Source: a bacterium (lineage in GTDB: Bacteria; Planctomycetota; Planctomycetia; Planctomycetales; Planctomycetaceae). Taken from it: a stretch of 64,000 bases of DNA. The notes below the pieces were generated by a model. It made no database searches. It was not told the DNA's origin and saw only the letters and a program-made list of their open reading frames with translations. The stretch spans positions 992,001-1,056,000 of the forward strand of contig WGME01000003.1 in NCBI GenBank assembly GCA_016125225.1, written 5' to 3'. Position numbers and translations under genes: made by a program. Shown here piece after piece: positions 1 through 7,828 of this stretch. Every line of letters begins with the position of its first letter. Within the stretch, counting starts at the first letter, position 1.

Positions 1-1485
1 CTACGGAAACCCAATCTCTGGGCTTGGGGAGTCGTTGTTGCCTTGGCATCGACGTCTTGGGCTGAATCGCCCGATTTTGTCTCAGACGAAGAATCGCTCG
101 ATCATCTGGTCGCTGCCTATGAACCGGCCCCGGTTCCCTCGGCGTCAGAGATGCCCCCGGAGCCGAGTGATGTCGCCGATTTGGCTCAGGACCGCCGCAT
201 TTATGAATTGGAAATGCGGTTCCAGCAGTTGCAGCAGCGGCTGGATATGGCCCCAGAACTCAACACACGTCCTCGTTCATCGGATGTTGCCCACGTCGCT
301 TCGGCTCCGAAGACGACGTACCCCACAGTGAAAATCACCGGCTTCTTCCAGGCCGACGCGGGTTTCTTTGCTCAGGATACTGCCAGCAATGCTCAGTTCG
401 GGAACATTCCGGACGATCGTGGTTTCCGTCGAGCTCGCCTGGCAGCGACAGGGGATATCGCCAGCAATGCCAGCTATCTCATTGAAATGGATTTCGCATT
501 TCCCGGACGTCCCTCGTTCATGGATGTTTGGGTCGATGTGCACGATATCCCCTGGCTGGGTAATGTTCGCGTCGGCCAATGGCGGCAACCCTTCGGCCTG
601 GATGAACTGACCAGTGTTCGGGAATTGACGTTTTTCGAACGTCCCACCATGTTCGCCTTCGCCCCGTTCCGTCAGACCGGGATTGGATTCCATAACAGTA
701 ATGAAGACGAAACGGTCACTTGGGCGGCATCTGTCTATGGCTTTCCGACCGATGCCTTTGGTGACAGCTTGGGTGACTCCGGCTATGGAACCGCAGAACG
801 TGTGACGGCTTTGCTGATAGGCGAATGCGAGGGCCACCGCATTCTGCATGTCGGTTTCGATCATGCCTTGACGATTCCCAACTCCAGCGGATTCACGTAC
901 CGCAACGTGCCGGAATATGGCGGACCCTTTGGGTCGCCCGGCACCACACCAGGGACCGTGGGGGATGTTCCGTTCTTCATCAACTCGGGTGTCCTCAACT
1001 TCGATACGTCAAACCTGCTGAATGTCGAATTGGCCGGCGTGTACGACTCGTTCCATTGGCAATCGGAAGCCCGTTACGCCGTGGTGGATATCGCCGGTGA
1101 CACGGTGACCTTGCCCGCCTATTACTTTCAAGCGGGTTACATCCTCACGGGTGAAGTTCGTCCCTATAACAAGGCCAATGCGGTCCTGGGACGCATCAAA
1201 CCACGCAATCCGTTTGCATGGGGATGTGGCTGGGGGGCATGGGAAATTGCGGCACGGTACTCCTATATTGACTTGAACCCTATCGCCCCCTATTCCGCAG
1301 GGGGTGGCGGTCTGCTTCCGGGACAACCTCCTGGTGGTGCCTTGAATGATATGACGTTAGGGCTGAACTGGTATCTGCATGCCAACCTTAAGGTACAGTT
1401 CCAATATGTGCGGGCCATGCTCAACAACTCGGTTGCCAGCAGCACCACGGACATTGTTGGCTTCCGGACGCAGTTGGACTTCTAA
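1..1485 (+). CDS. OprP/OprO-type outer-membrane porin, 5' end outside window
   Basis: The reading frame is open from base 1 and its start lies upstream. The first visible residues are the end of a signal peptide: a hydrophobic run, then a probable cleavage after ...STSWA (about base 63). A short coiled-coil stretch follows (EMRFQQLQQRLD, about bases 208-250), a layout common in planctomycete phosphate-selective porin-like proteins. The rest is rich in alternating beta-strand patterns, and the stretch VRVGQWRQPFGLDE at about 560-605 is typical of OprP/OprO porins. It ends in an aromatic residue (QLDF), as expected of an outer-membrane barrel. By family it should form an anion- or phosphate-permeable channel. 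The substrate cannot be read from sequence. It converges on the next gene with 11 bases between stops. It is far from the pst genes of this window, so no operon link is implied. Confidence 0.85.
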   Translation, partial: LRKPNLWAWGVVVALASTSWAESPDFVSDEESLDHLVAAYEPAPVPSASEMPPEPSDVADLAQDRRIYELEMRFQQLQQRLDMAPELNTRPRSSDVAHVASAPKTTYPTVKITGFFQADAGFFAQDTASNAQFGNIPDDRGFRRARLAATGDIASNASYLIEMDFAFPGRPSFMDVWVDVHDIPWLGNVRVGQWRQPFGLDELTSVRELTFFERPTMFAFAPFRQTGIGFHNSNEDETVTWAASVYGFPTDAFGDSLGDSGYGTAERVTALLIGECEGHRILHVGFDHALTIPNSSGFTYRNVPEYGGPFGSPGTTPGTVGDVPFFINSGVLNFDTSNLLNVELAGVYDSFHWQSEARYAVVDIAGDTVTLPAYYFQAGYILTGEVRPYNKANAVLGRIKPRNPFAWGCGWGAWEIAARYSYIDLNPIAPYSAGGGGLLPGQPPGGALNDMTLGLNWYLHANLKVQFQYVRAMLNNSVASSTTDIVGFRTQLDF

Positions 1486-1496
1486 CCACCGCAGGA

Positions 1497-2303
1497 TCAA
1501 CGAACTGACGGTGGGAAATCACGGGGCGAAAGGATCTGTGATCGCCACGTCTCGGGTGCGGATTTGTTGAGCCACCGGTGGATACCGTGCTGGTTCCACA
1601 AGGCCACTAGGTCCGGCGTGACCCAGCCAGTGACACCGACCAGTTCCGCGTTGGGACAGATTTGAGACCACTGTTCGACGCGGGCCATCGTTTCCTCGGT
1701 CCAGGGTTCGATGTCGATCAGGATGGCATCGGCCCCGGGTTCCGGGGAATCCAGGCAACGGACACCGGCCGTCTCCAGTTCGGTGACCAGGCAATTCCGC
1801 AGGGCCATGTCGGGGAGATCCAACGCAATCCTCTTCCCGGTCAAATCCACTAGCGGCTGATGCGACACCGTCCAACGCCAGACCTCATCGACAGCGGCGG
1901 TCCATGAGCAAGCGGGAACAGCAGTTCCCTTAAGAGACTGCAATTCCAACTCCAGGCGATGACGGGCCTGGTCGACAGCCACACGGAACCGGGCCAGTGC
2001 TGGACCACGTGTCCGGCCGTCGGCGGCACACCAGGCACTGGCGATGCATACCGCGCGTGACAGGGGAAACCGGGCCAGCAGTGCGTGCCATTGAGCGGTC
2101 GAGAACTCATCCGAATAACATTGCCAGACCACCAGCAGATCGGGGTGTTCGATGTCGGAATCAGCGGTCAGTTCCGCTGGCCACTTCGGCAGCCATTCGC
2201 GCTGCTGGAAAGCCGGGCAAGCTTCCAGCCAATCCGCAATCGCCCGGAATTCGGGATGATGCCGCGCGCCGATTTCGAGGAGACTCCATCTTCCAAGACT
2301 CAT
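1497..2303 (-). CDS. Unknown protein with a receiver-like C-terminal half
   Basis: A 268-residue protein of no family I can name. Its ATG overlaps the stop of the upstream AddB-like gene by four bases (ATGA, 2300-2303), so the two are probably translationally coupled. The C-terminal half (about residues 150-260) has the rhythm of a response-regulator receiver: a first strand (RIALDLPD), a helix, an acidic strand end (AILIDIEPW) where the phospho-acceptor would be, a strand LVGVTGW, and a lysine near the end (RWLNKSAPE). The usual acidic pair after strand 1 is not conserved, so phosphorylation is doubtful. The N-terminal half has hydrophobic strands (DLLVVWQCYSDEFS). No signal peptide or membrane segment is visible, so it is probably cytoplasmic. 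Coupling to a nuclease gene suggests a DNA-related or regulatory role, but this is inference only. Confidence 0.75.
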   Translation of the reverse strand: MSLGRWSLLEIGARHHPEFRAIADWLEACPAFQQREWLPKWPAELTADSDIEHPDLLVVWQCYSDEFSTAQWHALLARFPLSRAVCIASAWCAADGRTRGPALARFRVAVDQARHRLELELQSLKGTAVPACSWTAAVDEVWRWTVSHQPLVDLTGKRIALDLPDMALRNCLVTELETAGVRCLDSPEPGADAILIDIEPWTEETMARVEQWSQICPNAELVGVTGWVTPDLVALWNQHGIHRWLNKSAPETWRSQILSPRDFPPSVR

Positions 2304-5300
2304 GATGGATCTCCGCCTGTTGATTTTTTGGAGGCACGGCGGCGGGGAGATTTGACGGGCTTCTCAGCGGATTCCGGCCGTAACTCGCTCGCTGTGGCTG
2401 ACTCGGCGGCAAAGTTGCGTCGCAGTTTGACTCGCTTCTCGGCAATGGGGCGGATTTGATTCACGCGACAGACGGTATGAAACGCACAATGTCCAGTGCA
2501 GTCCTTATCGGCGTTGTCGACTACAAATTCACCGGCACGCATGCCCGCCACCAGTTGCGGAATCGTTTCATCAACGATCTGCTCCAACGCCAGCCAGACC
2601 GATTCTTCGATCAATTGAAATTTTGCGTTGGCCCGCCCCGGCAACGCCGAGCGGAAGCCCCGTTCCTTGAGGTACCAGTAACCGGGCTGAAATGGTAAGG
2701 CCTGGGCTGGAACGATGCCTAACCGCCGGGCCGCGACGGCATACAAGACCAGTTGCAGACGTCTTCCGGCTTGCAGGTCATCCTCTTTGAGGCCGATTTG
2801 TCGACCGGTTTTGTAATCGATGATCGTAAAGACGGGTTGTCCGGAATGCTTTCCGAGATCAAGCCGGTCGATGCGCCCGCGCAACAACACTCGCCGGTTC
2901 CCCTCACCGATAGTCAGGGGCGGATGAGCCGGTGCTGCGGCGTGGTCTTGTCCGGGGAGCGATCCAAACGGGATTTCCGGAATGGTGGACCAGGCCGCCG
3001 TGACGTCCCAGCTCTCCGTGAGTTGATCGACATAGGTCTGCAACTGCTGGGCATATTCTTCCGACCATTCGCCGAGCAATTGCGATTCGATCCGCAGCAA
3101 GGCGTCGTCGAGTTCCGACTGACTCGGTTCCAGTTCCAACTGTTGACGCACGAGTTCAGTAAACCGTTGCGTTAATTCCGTCGCGACAAAATCGGGCCGG
3201 AACTGATCAACCAGGCGCGATAAGACGTCGTGCACAATCACGCCGCGCCGCAGATGGTTGGTGCCACTTTCAATGGCGGGAACAGGTTCGACATTCAGTA
3301 CGTGTTCCAGCCAGAAGCGGAAGGGACACGTGGCATAGGCTTCCAGTTCCGTCGCACTGAACTGGTGCTCAAAATGAAACTGTCTGGACAGGGACGTCAG
3401 GTTCCCCGCCGACTGCAGGCGTCCTTCGTAATGGGTGAAGCCCGAGGTCGCAAAACGGTGCTCGGCCATTTCGGCAGCTGCCCAGAGTTGACCCGTCAAA
3501 GCTGGCCGATCGAATGTACTCGACAAGGTCCGCAGCCAACCAGCTTCCCCATGCAAAGCCTGATGGATGGCCAGCAAGCGGGCATCGGCGGGGGTGACTG
3601 CCGTTTCTGCCGTCGGAACAGGATCGAGCTGTCCTGCATGATGCACTGGCAACACTTCTTCCGTCCACAATAGCTGTAAGGCCGCCAGATAGGGGCTGGG
3701 AAATTGCGGTTGCCCTCGTGCATCGACGGCGGGGTACGTGCAAACCAACTGGCGCGTGGCCGTGGTGACCAACGTGGCAAAGAACTGTAACTCTTCCTGC
3801 TGGCGCTGCAACGCATGCCGCAAGGGGATGCCAAGATTCACGAAGTGCCGGCGTTCGGCGTCGGTAAAGAGGCAATCGTCCAGATGGCGACGCGGAAAGC
3901 TATCTTCGGTCAGGCTGACCAGGAAGAGGTGAGGCGTTTCAAGGTGCCGGAGTTGTTCCAGGGAGAGCAGGCGAATGGCTCCCGCAGGTTCTGGCGACGG
4001 GTCCAAGCGTTCCTGCAACAGGTAATCTCGCAGTTCGGGTACCAGATCTTCCACGGACCAGCGCGCGGGAGTGGGCCAGGCTTGCAACTCTGCAGCCGCG
4101 GCGTCGCGCAGTCGGCGCTGCCAGTTCTCCCAGATCTCTGTCAGTCTGGCCCGTTGCGGGTCATCTGCGGATGATGAAGTCACCAATCCGAGTTGCAGCA
4201 GCGTTTCATTAAGGATCGCAATCCAGTCCGGCAGCGTATGACTGCGGTGGAATGACTCGGTGAGACGGTGATACCACGACAGGCAGCGGCGTGCCGCCTG
4301 ATACTGTTCCGGCGTGACGGTTTGTTCGGCAGGCAGGTCGGGATCATCGTCATCGATGGACCGGGGATGAGCCGTGAATCTTGATGCGGCCCGCTCTACT
4401 GCCGTCACGATCTCGTGGCGTCCTTCCGATAGCCGCAGACCACGCAGCACGCAATCGGTGGCACGAACATCATGCCGGAAATCGCCGGGGTACTGCTGCG
4501 GTTGGACAATCGAAGACCCCAGCACGGCCGTCAACCGGTCGAATCGCCAGTTTTCCAGTTCGTTCTGCAGTACCGCCAGCAATAATTTGATGAGGCTGGT
4601 TTCACGTAACGGCTGTCCCAATTCACACCAGACGGGCAAGCCGGCTTCCGTTAACTCGGCCTCCCAGCGTCGGCCCTGTTCGTTGAACTGGCGGAGACCA
4701 ATCGCAATCTCCTGCGGGCGAACTCCCTGCTTCAGGAGTTGCTTAATCCGCAATGCCACCGCATGGATCTCGCTTTCATTCCCCAGACAAGCGACCAGTT
4801 CCAAACCGGCTGCATGGCTCTGTCGCTCGGTGATTCGCGGATTCTTGAACAGCGATCGGCACAAGATCTGTCGTGCGGGGGGACCCAACGGAATGGGAGC
4901 CACCGATTCCGTTTTCAATCGCGGCAGCATGTTCCGCAAAGTCGATTCAGCGACCTGTGACTTGGCGAAAACATCGGGGCGATCGTCATCCGCACCGCCC
5001 GGGAGTGTGACCACCAGCGAAGGAGACCGCTCGGCCAGCATCTGCAGAATTTCGTATTGGGTACGTGTCAGGTCGGCAAAACCACTGACGCCGACCCAAC
5101 TCCAGGACTGCAGACCCGGTGCGGAGCTGTTCGCCAACTCGGTGCGCGCAAGCCAGTATAAGCCCTCGGCATCGTACCAGTTGTGCTGCAGGAGCAGGTC
5201 CTGATATCGCTGATAGATCAAACCGAGTTCACGATCGCGCTGCGTGACTTGCGGAGACTGTTCGGCGATCTCGCGGAACTGTTCCGGCCAGATTTCATCG

Positions 5301-5713
5301 CGCTTCACTTCCGAAATGAATCCCGAGACCACATCCAGAAAGCCGGTGGTCTGTGCGACCGAGCCAAAGTGAACCAACTCTTTGGCATTCCACAGTTCGG
5401 TGGTAATCCGTCGCAACAAGAGGCGGCGTACGGTGGACGAAATCTTCGTCGCCGGATGCCCCGCCACGCGCAGGATCTGCTCGGCAAAGTCATCGAACGT
5501 GGTGAGCGGGGGAGACAGGCAAACGGAGGGTTCGCTGCAGGCCAGTTGTCTCGACCATTGCCGGCGAGCGCGAACGGTGGGAACTATCCAGAGGAGTTGC
5601 CCGAGACTTGTTTGTGAACGTTCCTGCTGCAAGGCCTGGCAACAGCGTTCCATCACAGCGCGGTGCAGGGCGGCAGCATCGGGACTGAGGAGTAATTCGT
5701 GTCGGGCATCCAT
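2300..5713 (-). CDS. AddB-like PD-(D/E)XK nuclease / inactive-helicase protein
   Basis: A 1,137-residue protein resembling AddB, the nuclease subunit of the AddAB double-strand-break resection enzyme. The N-terminus has the helicase-like fold without a Walker A lysine: LLWIVPTVRARRQW occupies the place of the GKT loop. The C-terminal RecB-type nuclease domain shows GRIDRLDL (about residue 947) and DYKTG (about 964), the PD-(D/E)XK active-site acids and lysine. Cysteines at about 794 (ATCPFRFWLEHVL) and at 1072, 1076 and 1082 (C-x3-C-x5-C) match the four ligands of the AddB iron-sulphur cluster. Length fits AddB (about 1,150). The last 50 residues are basic and low-complexity. It lies between a TPR gene (51 bases upstream) and the overlapping 268-residue gene. 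No AddA or UvrD-type helicase gene is adjacent; the partner must be elsewhere or absent. Confidence 0.85.
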   Translation of the reverse strand: MDARHELLLSPDAAALHRAVMERCCQALQQERSQTSLGQLLWIVPTVRARRQWSRQLACSEPSVCLSPPLTTFDDFAEQILRVAGHPATKISSTVRRLLLRRITTELWNAKELVHFGSVAQTTGFLDVVSGFISEVKRDEIWPEQFREIAEQSPQVTQRDRELGLIYQRYQDLLLQHNWYDAEGLYWLARTELANSSAPGLQSWSWVGVSGFADLTRTQYEILQMLAERSPSLVVTLPGGADDDRPDVFAKSQVAESTLRNMLPRLKTESVAPIPLGPPARQILCRSLFKNPRITERQSHAAGLELVACLGNESEIHAVALRIKQLLKQGVRPQEIAIGLRQFNEQGRRWEAELTEAGLPVWCELGQPLRETSLIKLLLAVLQNELENWRFDRLTAVLGSSIVQPQQYPGDFRHDVRATDCVLRGLRLSEGRHEIVTAVERAASRFTAHPRSIDDDDPDLPAEQTVTPEQYQAARRCLSWYHRLTESFHRSHTLPDWIAILNETLLQLGLVTSSSADDPQRARLTEIWENWQRRLRDAAAAELQAWPTPARWSVEDLVPELRDYLLQERLDPSPEPAGAIRLLSLEQLRHLETPHLFLVSLTEDSFPRRHLDDCLFTDAERRHFVNLGIPLRHALQRQQEELQFFATLVTTATRQLVCTYPAVDARGQPQFPSPYLAALQLLWTEEVLPVHHAGQLDPVPTAETAVTPADARLLAIHQALHGEAGWLRTLSSTFDRPALTGQLWAAAEMAEHRFATSGFTHYEGRLQSAGNLTSLSRQFHFEHQFSATELEAYATCPFRFWLEHVLNVEPVPAIESGTNHLRRGVIVHDVLSRLVDQFRPDFVATELTQRFTELVRQQLELEPSQSELDDALLRIESQLLGEWSEEYAQQLQTYVDQLTESWDVTAAWSTIPEIPFGSLPGQDHAAAPAHPPLTIGEGNRRVLLRGRIDRLDLGKHSGQPVFTIIDYKTGRQIGLKEDDLQAGRRLQLVLYAVAARRLGIVPAQALPFQPGYWYLKERGFRSALPGRANAKFQLIEESVWLALEQIVDETIPQLVAGMRAGEFVVDNADKDCTGHCAFHTVCRVNQIRPIAEKRVKLRRNFAAESATASELRPESAEKPVKSPRRRASKKSTGGDPS

Positions 5714-5764
5714 CGCCGGGGTATCCTCTCCGCCCGGCAGTGTAACCGATTCCGTCGCGGGTTC

Positions 5765-6181
5765 TCACCCCTTGGGAGGAATCGGGCGTTTCATCGGCGT
5801 TTGCACCTGGAAAATCGGCGTGACGAGGATCTTCAAAACGGCAGCCGAAGGGACGTCGGGTGTCTGAGCGGCGGCTTCAGCCTTGGCAGCCAGATCCAGG
5901 TCGCCCTGACGACGGTAACATTCGCTCAGTCCCAGCAGCGCCCGCTGGTTGAAGGGCTGCGGAAAGAGTTCCGCCGCACGATTCAATGCCGGAATCGCTT
6001 CGTCAAACCGCTCGGCCTGTTGTAAGGCTTCGCCCCGCAAGAGAGCCGCGATGGCTTCAAACGGACCGGGGTTCGCCACGGTCTCGATTTCCGCCAAGGC
6101 TCGTGCGGGCAGCCCGATTTCCAGATAGCCCTCGGCGCAAGCCAGCCGACGGACAATTCGTTGTGAGTCGCGAGGAGTCAT
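5765..6181 (-). CDS. Small TPR-repeat protein
   Basis: A 138-residue protein built almost wholly of tetratricopeptide-like helix pairs, for example AEGYLEIGLPARALAEIE (about 16-33), AALLRGEALQQAERFDEAI (about 45-63) and LLGLSECYRRQGDLDLAAKAE (about 82-102). TPRs act as protein-binding scaffolds; no partner can be named. There is no signal peptide, so it is probably cytoplasmic. The ATG at 6181 is preceded by GGAAGG at 8 bases (plus-strand CCTTCC at about 6191-6196), a good ribosome site that fixes the start. It is the first gene of a minus-strand set followed by the AddB-like nuclease and the 268-residue protein, so it may be co-expressed with them. Confidence 0.75.
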   Translation of the reverse strand: MTPRDSQRIVRRLACAEGYLEIGLPARALAEIETVANPGPFEAIAALLRGEALQQAERFDEAIPALNRAAELFPQPFNQRALLGLSECYRRQGDLDLAAKAEAAAQTPDVPSAAVLKILVTPIFQVQTPMKRPIPPKG

Positions 6182-6640
6182 GTTGGTTGCCTTCCCAAAT
6201 CGGTGAGAATCAGGAGTTGCGTCACCGGGAAAAATGAAGAGCAGGTTTTGTGCCAGAGGTTAGTGCGGAAGACATATTCGCGTAACTCGCCCCTCAAACA
6301 GCAGTTAGAACTTTCTGGCAGTATCAGTCCGGATGGGTGTTATTGTCATAATGACATTTGTGTCTTCAATAGGTTCACAAATTGCCGTGAGGGGGCAGAT
6401 TTCCCTCCCCGCAGCGGGTGTGCCTTGGCCCGATCCATTCCCGACCAGAATTCGGGCAGCCTGCCTGTTAAACCGGCGGATTCGGGCTGCCTGGCTGGCG
6501 GGTCTGCACCGAACGAAATCGCCCGCAGGACTTGCGATGCGTCGCAGTTGTTCGAGAATAGCGGCCGTCATTCCGATTCTGCGTGAATTCCCCAGGGAAC
6601 AGGGCGAGACAGCCGCTGCACTCAGGGTTTTGGCCAACAC
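6182..6640. other. Divergent intergenic region, 459 bases
   Basis: No convincing gene. ORFs here overlap each other on both strands and show no family resemblance. It must hold the promoters of the TPR-nuclease set (leftward) and the glycosyltransferase pair (rightward), but I could not assign clear -35/-10 boxes. A 13-base palindrome, TGTCATAATGACA (6344-6356), lies near the middle in an AT-rich patch and could be an operator. Confidence 0.6.
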
Positions 6641-7828
6641 TTGTCTCGACTGGGACCGTACTACGGTTATCACTTCAGGCATGGTCTTGTCGCAGAGTCG
6701 GGCACGATTCCAGGGGCTATTACGATTGAAATTCTGCTGTTTGTTCTCGGCTGCCTGCTCTCGGCGTTCTGGGTTTCGTTTCTGGGCGGATTCGCGATGC
6801 GCTGGCTGGCCCCGCGTTGGGGTTTGATTGATCACCCGGCCGCGCGCAAAGTCCATGTCACTCCAACCCCCTTGGGCGGGGGCATCGCCATCTGGTGTGG
6901 CGTGGTGGTTCCGCTCGTGGTCATGACGGCATTGCTGTGGGGCATGCCGCAGACCGTTGCGGCCTGGTTGCCCGGTTCTCTGATGAACTATCTTCCCGGG
7001 GCGATGGAACGGTTACCGCAACTCTGGGCCGTCATCGGGGCCGCATCGGTCCTGGCATGCCTGGGACTGTGCGACGACTTCCGTCCCATCGCCTGGCAAC
7101 CCCGTCTGGCCGTGCAGATTTTGAGTGCAACCCTCGTGGTCTGCTGCGGTGTGCGGGCCAGTTTCTTCGTGGAGAGTGCCCTGATCGGCGGTGTCGTCAC
7201 GGTGGCCTGGTTCGTGGTTCTGGTGAACTCTTTCAACTTTCTTGACAACATGGACGGTCTGTCCGGCGGTATTGCTCTGATCGTCAGCTGCATTTTCGCA
7301 GTCATGATGCTGGGAGCCCCCGGTGAACCCCGCTGGTTGGTTGCGGGTTTCTTCCTGTTGCTCGCCGGTGCGCTATTGGGATTTCTGCTGCATAACTGGT
7401 CACCCGCTCGCATTTTCATGGGAGACTCCGGCAGCTATTTCATTGGCTTTTCCATCGCCGCGATGACCGTGCTCGGCACGTTTTATTCGCCCGAAGTCGG
7501 CCATCAGCACGTGATACTCGCTCCGTTGTGCGTACTTGCGGTGCCCCTGTACGACATTTGCTCGGTAGTCTGGATTCGATTGCGCGAAGGTCGTAGCCCA
7601 TTTCAACCCGATAAACGACATTTCTCGCATCGGCTGGTCGCCATGGGATTTCATAAGGTGACCGCAGTATTGACGGTGCATCTGGCGACATTCACCACTG
7701 GCCTGGGTGGTCTGGCCCTCTATGTCGTTCCGAGTTGGACGGCCGCCATGATTCCGGTGGCGATGGTCGTTTGTGTGATTCTGATGATCGCCATTCTGGA
7801 ACAATCGCCCGGACCGGGGGCACCGTAA
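6641..7828 (+). CDS. MraY/WecA-family undecaprenyl-phosphate sugar-1-phosphate transferase
   Basis: An integral membrane enzyme (395 residues from TTG 6641) that by family moves a sugar-1-phosphate from a UDP-sugar to undecaprenyl phosphate, the first step of a surface glycan. Diagnostic motifs are present: HPAARKVHVTPTPLGGG near residue 65, NFLDNMDGLSGG (about 198-209), FMGDSGSYF (about 258), and PFQPDKRHFSHRL (about 325), the HxH-type loop typical of WecA/TagO rather than MraY. About ten or eleven hydrophobic helices are visible. The start is uncertain. TTG 6641 is the only standard start near the N-terminus, but homologous sequence seems to begin near TIEILLF (about 6721), where AGGGG (about 6711-6715) sits upstream of possible ATT starts. 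Its stop overlaps the ATG of the ligase-type gene by one base (TAATG), so the pair is an operon. Confidence 0.9.
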   Translation: MSRLGPYYGYHFRHGLVAESGTIPGAITIEILLFVLGCLLSAFWVSFLGGFAMRWLAPRWGLIDHPAARKVHVTPTPLGGGIAIWCGVVVPLVVMTALLWGMPQTVAAWLPGSLMNYLPGAMERLPQLWAVIGAASVLACLGLCDDFRPIAWQPRLAVQILSATLVVCCGVRASFFVESALIGGVVTVAWFVVLVNSFNFLDNMDGLSGGIALIVSCIFAVMMLGAPGEPRWLVAGFFLLLAGALLGFLLHNWSPARIFMGDSGSYFIGFSIAAMTVLGTFYSPEVGHQHVILAPLCVLAVPLYDICSVVWIRLREGRSPFQPDKRHFSHRLVAMGFHKVTAVLTVHLATFTTGLGGLALYVVPSWTAAMIPVAMVVCVILMIAILEQSPGPGAP

